This document shows positions 59,671 through 64,000 of a stretch of 64,000 bases of DNA, in pieces; the stretch's first letter is position 1; each line of letters begins with the position of its first letter. A program made the position numbers and the translations under genes. The DNA comes from Margaritifera margaritifera (taxonomy: Eukaryota > Mollusca > Bivalvia > Unionida > Margaritiferidae), in contig JAQPZY010001448.1 of NCBI GenBank assembly GCA_029931535.1, forward strand, positions 1,798,001 through 1,862,000. Reading direction: 5' to 3'. Under the pieces are notes generated by a model. It was given only the letters and a program-made list of their open reading frames with translations. It did not search any database and was not told the DNA's origin.

Positions 59671-62600
59671 GCTGTTAATTTGTGTTACTTTTAGAAAGGG
59701 GTGTATACTACAAACTAGTATTTCGTAATTTAAAAAAAAAATACTTTATGAAAATTGTTGCAGTACCTTTTTTTGGGGGGGGGGGATTTACAGAGACAAA
59801 TATGTGTCTCTCTCCTGTATTATTTCAGATTCTTCTGTATTGCAATTCTAGACTATTTGATCAGTAATACTGGCACTGTAGAAATTAGTGTTTACCATTG
59901 GATCAGAGGACGCTCGAGCGTCCTCTTTATTAGTTTTTTTTTTACATAGGAGTATTTTAGGACTGTTTCATTTTCTGAAGCAACATGATACTTCCTATTT
60001 GGACTGTCTTTCTCATCCTCGTGAAGAAGGATATATCATAATAGCAGCATGGTGTACCAGGCACGTCCGAAGTAAACAGACTGGTGTGCCCTACAATAAT
60101 GGACTTGTCTTTCGCCACTAGATACAATGCAAAGTTGTTATAATAGTAGTGTACACGTCTCTCACGAAGTAAAACTTCATTGTGCTCGACAAGAATGTAT
60201 TTTCATCTATGATAATCATCACCCCTTTCCGCTTCCTGTGCGTGCATGGTGGGGCACGCTCCTCACAGCTCATACTTCTGTAATCCTTTGAAAGGGAGGT
60301 AACTCACTGTGAGGAGAATGATCGTGGAGAGGTCGGGGGGATCGGCAGTAACGTAGAAAGCAACAGTTTTAAAACAAAATGCCTGCTCTAAAACGAAACT
60401 AACAATAATTTGCTTCAAATAGATTTATCTTATTTTGTTCCATGGACATACTTTTTCAGTCAGACATGGATTTTATAGTGTCTGCGCAAGTACATCGAAC
60501 ATTTTATAGGGTTGGGTCAAAATAGATTTGTGCACATTTTCATTATTAATGTTAGCAGCTAAAATTAATTATGGCGACACTTCAAAGAGCACTGTTGTAC
60601 AAATGCCAACACTATGACTTTGAATTTGTTCTTTCTGCTGAATCAACATCTCGAAAAACCGTGAAATTAAGACTGCGTTCATTGTTAAAAGGCCGATAAT
60701 TGCACTGAAAGAAGGTCAAGTTTAGGCTTACGTAGGGGTTTACCCATCTAAAAAAAGAACATGACGACTAGTAATATGGTCACATGACGCCTCGATGTGT
60801 AGTCTGAGACGCGAATAGCAGGTAGACCTTGGGATACTTTGACGTTAATATCTGTGGTAATAAAAGACTACTTACTGCTGTTGCCGACGGGATACAATCG
60901 TTTTATTGAACAGTAATGTATTCTCTAAAAAGTAAAGTAGTCTTGATTTGCAAGTTTTGTAGAGCAGTAGATAAAGCAAGTAATTTTTGTTGTGTAATGT
61001 GATCGTGGGGTATTCCCCCTCCTCTCTCTCACATATTGTACTTACATATATACAGCGATCATAATTGCTTTGGCAAATCACGCCAGGCACTCTTTATAGC
61101 ATGTAGCTCAGTTTCCTAGACACTGTTGTATGTATGGTCATGTGTGCATTCACAATTATCACTTATTTTAACACCATAAAAAGTAAATAGTTGTTCTAAT
61201 GATCTACTTTTCTTGCTAAACAGGCTATGCTACTTTTTTGAATTAGGTACTACACAGGCGAAGCAGCCAAGACATCATTCGACATAATTTCCTGTTGGTT
61301 CATTCTTACCACATACCTTCAAATTTGTATGCAACTATAAGCGTGAAAGAAGAGAAGAATGTTTCATTTGGTTTAAATTTATGTTTCATGCAGTATTTTA
61401 CTCGCGTCCTCTTTGGTACTTTTCTAAAGTTCCAATTATATTCTTGTTATCCTTTCTTTGTTTTAAAATCAAATGATTAAAAACAAGTTAAGAGTAGAAT
61501 TTGATCCGTTCAAGTTCTGTTATGTGTGAATGGCTGAGCTGCTTGCTATGTGTATGATGTACGTGCTCGTCAACCATGTGGCTTAGCTGAAGCAGGCACG
61601 TAAGCTGACCTACGTAATTCAGAACGAGGCTGGATGGAATTTTCTGAGGAACACTATCGACACGGTTTTCTAATTATCGCCCGTTGTACTTACATCGCTC
61701 GCTAGGTGCGTAGCAGTAGTGTCCGCCATATCACTAGTGAAATAGATTGTAAAAATACCCATAAAGGATTCGACTGATTGCACGCATTTTATAAGAGAAC
61801 ATTTACATTCCAAATTTGTAGGAAATAAATTCACAAACACAACAACGGACTTCAAAGTGAAATGAGAGGAAAACAATATTAAATTTTAATGGCTACTTCT
61901 ATTATTGAAAAAGGAATGCATGTTTCTGTGCATGAAAACTGGTTGTCAGCAACCACAGAGAGGATTTAAAATGAAGACACGCTGCCTGAAATTAAAAGTC
62001 GAATGCCTACTAACTAGATCACACTGGATGAATTTTTGTTTTCAAACAAGAAATATGACGTCCAAAAGAGTGGCAGTGATAGTCTGATTATTAAGAAGAA
62101 ATGGAATTGAGGGTTCTATACGCAAATACAGATGACAATATTTTGCACTGGTCTTAGGAAATGTAAACTTCATGTATGGCTTAGAAAGATGACGACAAGT
62201 TTGTGAATGTAAAGTATGATGAAAATTATGTAAATGGCCGTGCTACAAGACTATGTACATTTTATGCAGAGAAAATTATGTCACGCATAGTTGATGAAAT
62301 TGAAGAAGCTCGCTTATTGTTCAGTAAGACTTTTAAAATATGCATGCGTCTGTGAGTATAAATTTATATAATTATAGTTTTATCTTGGTTCCGATTTTTT
62401 AATCATGTTACGATGTTAATGAATGTGGCATTTATTTAAATTACAGATTTGGGAAAATAAAATGTAGTCATTTTATGTGTCAGTTCAAGTTTCAACTTTA
62501 GTCGAGTGAAAAAACAATAATTCATAAGAAACAAATACGAGTTTCTTCAGGCCTAGAATACAACATAAATTTCCTTGTAGCAAGAAGGGCTAGTAGATTG

Positions 62601-62690
62601 AGAAATTTACTAGTCCTGCTTAATTTTCACATATCCTTCCTACAAAACAATGTTAGCTACATATCTAGATTAACAACACTCCAGGGAGAA
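59671..62690. other. AT-rich interval, no gene recognised
   Basis: A G11 run (59775-59786) and a short inverted GACGCTCGAGCGTC (59909-59922) were noticed. Plus-strand text at 62210-62350 (YDENYVNGRATRLCTFYAEK then IMSRIVDEIEEARLL) reads like a protein fragment but I cannot name it. No RNA gene was seen. Confidence 0.4.
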
Positions 62691-63215
62691 GGTAATTTAA
62701 AAATTCGCTTTTTTTTTCAACTATGAATTTATCACATGCCCGCCCACCAAATGCTTTGAAATAAGCATAATTTGCCCATGTGGAGATATTCCTACCATAT
62801 ATTTGTCAGTTTTGTGCGATTTATAATCGCCGTAATTCTTCCGTCTACTTTTGGATTTAAGATTAGTTGGCTTCTGAAAAAATGTTTCTGCAGAATCAAT
62901 AATAAATGTAGTTCGGGGTAGTTTTCTCTGAATGATTCTGGGCAACAGTCTGTATTTATTTTGTCTTGGCGGTCATATTATCAGCGATTTCAACTTATCT
63001 GCTAAGATTGGAATTCGAGAATTTAAAATCTTGATTGCCCATCTGACGGCATAGACTCAAATGTAAATGATACCAAACCCGCAGTCTTCGTGCACTTGTC
63101 CGTGTATTTCACACATTGATTTCTTCCATAAGTTGTGTTTGCGACGATTATTTGAACATCCATTGACGGAACATGAACTTCCTCCACCTTTCTTATATTT
63201 TGCATCGCTATCCAT
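62690..63215 (-). pseudogene. decayed THAP-type zinc finger plus DDE_Tnp_4 transposase (Harbinger/ISL2EU-like)
   Basis: Minus strand. A start at about 63215 gives MDSDAKYKKGGGSSCSVNGC then SNNRRKHNLWKKSMCEIHG, a short Cys/His-containing N-terminus, followed in another frame by FTFESMPSDGQSRF, the F-x-hP-D end of a THAP-like domain. After a gap with large deletion, 62721-62920 reads RTTFIIDSAETFFQKPTNLK, YGDYKSHKTDKYMVGISPHG and, after a frameshift, AFGGRACDKFIV. These are the first aspartate region and the S-NYK-H-T-K-hhGhSP-G and GGR-SDK motifs of DDE_Tnp_4 transposases; the second D and the E lie beyond the recognisable part. Missing middle and frameshifts make it inactive. No terminal repeats were identified. 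Confidence 0.78.
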
Positions 63216-63680
63216 GTCAATGTATAAGAGAAAACGAGCAAAGATAAAATGTAAAAAAAAAAGACATGTTGTTTTAATATTGGCACGTGCGGTATCTAAT
63301 GTTCATTTCATTATCATCATGGGTGACACATTACGTGATTGGTTAATGGCTGCGCACAAGAAACTGGGGTCAAATACAGAAATCGGGGCATCAGTGGGAG
63401 CTGTTTGGTAGATAGATTGGTAGACTGATTACACTAGTTTATACATGCCCCTTCTCTCGTGCTGCACGCGTGATTGACATAACGTGGAAATCGTCCAATG
63501 ACTAGAATTTGCATCATCTCATCTCTCTGGAACGGAACCAAAAAATAACGTTTACTTTCTTGGTTACGTATAGGCAAAAGCTAGGACGCTTTATATTCAA
63601 AATAAAAATTATTTAAGCAATGACTTATGCGTTTACAACTTCTACAGTCAATCATCAGCTCAACAACCTCCATCACCACT
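63216..63680. other. unremarkable interval
   Basis: The 114-codon frame at 63067-63411 (+) overlaps the transposase relic antisense and has no recognised domain. Confidence 0.4.
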
Positions 63681-63682
63681 AG

Positions 63683-63683
63683 T

Positions 63684-63730
<47 letters not shown>

Positions 63731-63800
63731 AATAATAGCAACAACAGCAGCAGCAGCAGCAATAATAATAATAATAATAAAATAACAACAACAAGAACAG
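63683..63800. repeat. (CAA)n(TAA)n(CAG)n compound trinucleotide repeat
   Basis: About 16 CAA triplets, then short CAG and TAA runs. The Val-rich minus frame (63581-63853) is an artefact of this repeat. Confidence 0.95.
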
Positions 63801-64000
63801 AAGTAGGAACAATCGATTCTGAAAATAATTGGGAAAAATAGCATAACTATCACAAATAAAGGAAGTCTAGATAGAGTTCAGCATTATGGCTACAAGGAAC
63901 GACATCTTTCTTTCATTCAATTATTGTAAAGGAAAAGTTTCGGTTTCAAAGGAGACTTTGTAGTTCTTGAAGATATGTGTAAAAAAATATTAGCAAAATG
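63801..64000. other. unremarkable end of window
   Basis: Nothing recognised in the last 200 bases. Confidence 0.35.

Noticed and set aside
63067..63411. 114-codon plus-strand frame
   Set aside because: Antisense to the THAP/DDE transposase relic and without domain features.

Overview
The window looks like a stretch of repeat-dominated, AT-rich chromosome from an invertebrate, most probably a marine mollusc (bivalve-like). Pointers are tRNA-headed SINEs ending in ACCAAACCAAACC-type or CAACAAC-type tails, a bivalve-like ~155 bp satellite carrying GGTCACAGTGACC palindromes, Tx1/L1 and CR1/Jockey-like LINEs, a Polinton-type DNA polymerase B relic and many (AT)n/(CT)n compound microsatellites. 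Species assignment is inference. No intact host protein gene was found; almost all long open frames are tandem-repeat or microsatellite translations. There is no bacterial-style gene organisation.

Layout. 0.8-2.25 kb: decayed Polinton/Maverick-like DNA polymerase B (- strand), broken by a palindromic MITE. 4.1-6.5 and 9.3-10.6 kb: a diverged two-type satellite, with a SINE and two short hAT-type MITEs in or beside the first block. 7.0-18.3 kb: large minisatellites (44, 25, 48, 35/34 bp units) and a possible promoter plus non-coding first exon near 11.75-11.99 kb. 20.5-24.9 kb: a decayed LINE (- strand, CR1/Jockey/L2-like) containing three tandem arrays and one hAT MITE. 27.0-27.3 kb: C-terminal relic of another LINE. 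28.36-28.52 kb: a near-perfect palindrome. 32.8-33.06 kb: a complete hAT MITE with perfect 8-bp target duplication. 35.9-36.07 kb: second possible first exon. 36.97-38.35 kb: two more palindromic MITEs. 38.9-44.5 kb: SINEs and a 55-bp array. 46.2-49.0 kb: five minisatellites. 49.06-52.65 kb: decayed Tx1/L1-like LINE (+ strand) with tandem arrays, a MITE and a foldback inserted. 55.5-59.1 kb: another decayed LINE (- strand) with at least four arrays in its coding region. 62.69-63.22 kb: remnant of a THAP-type zinc-finger plus DDE_Tnp_4 transposase (- strand).

Main observation. At least eight of the minisatellites are not random insertions: their repeat unit is the very piece of LINE coding sequence expected at that position (RT motif A, the LLHKLHSYGLTGK segment, GITN, NRLVKW, GDxNxRT endonuclease motif, SDHC endonuclease motif and others). 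The decaying retrotransposons therefore appear to be repeated sites of in-place tandem amplification. All protein-family calls are by eye and need a profile search.
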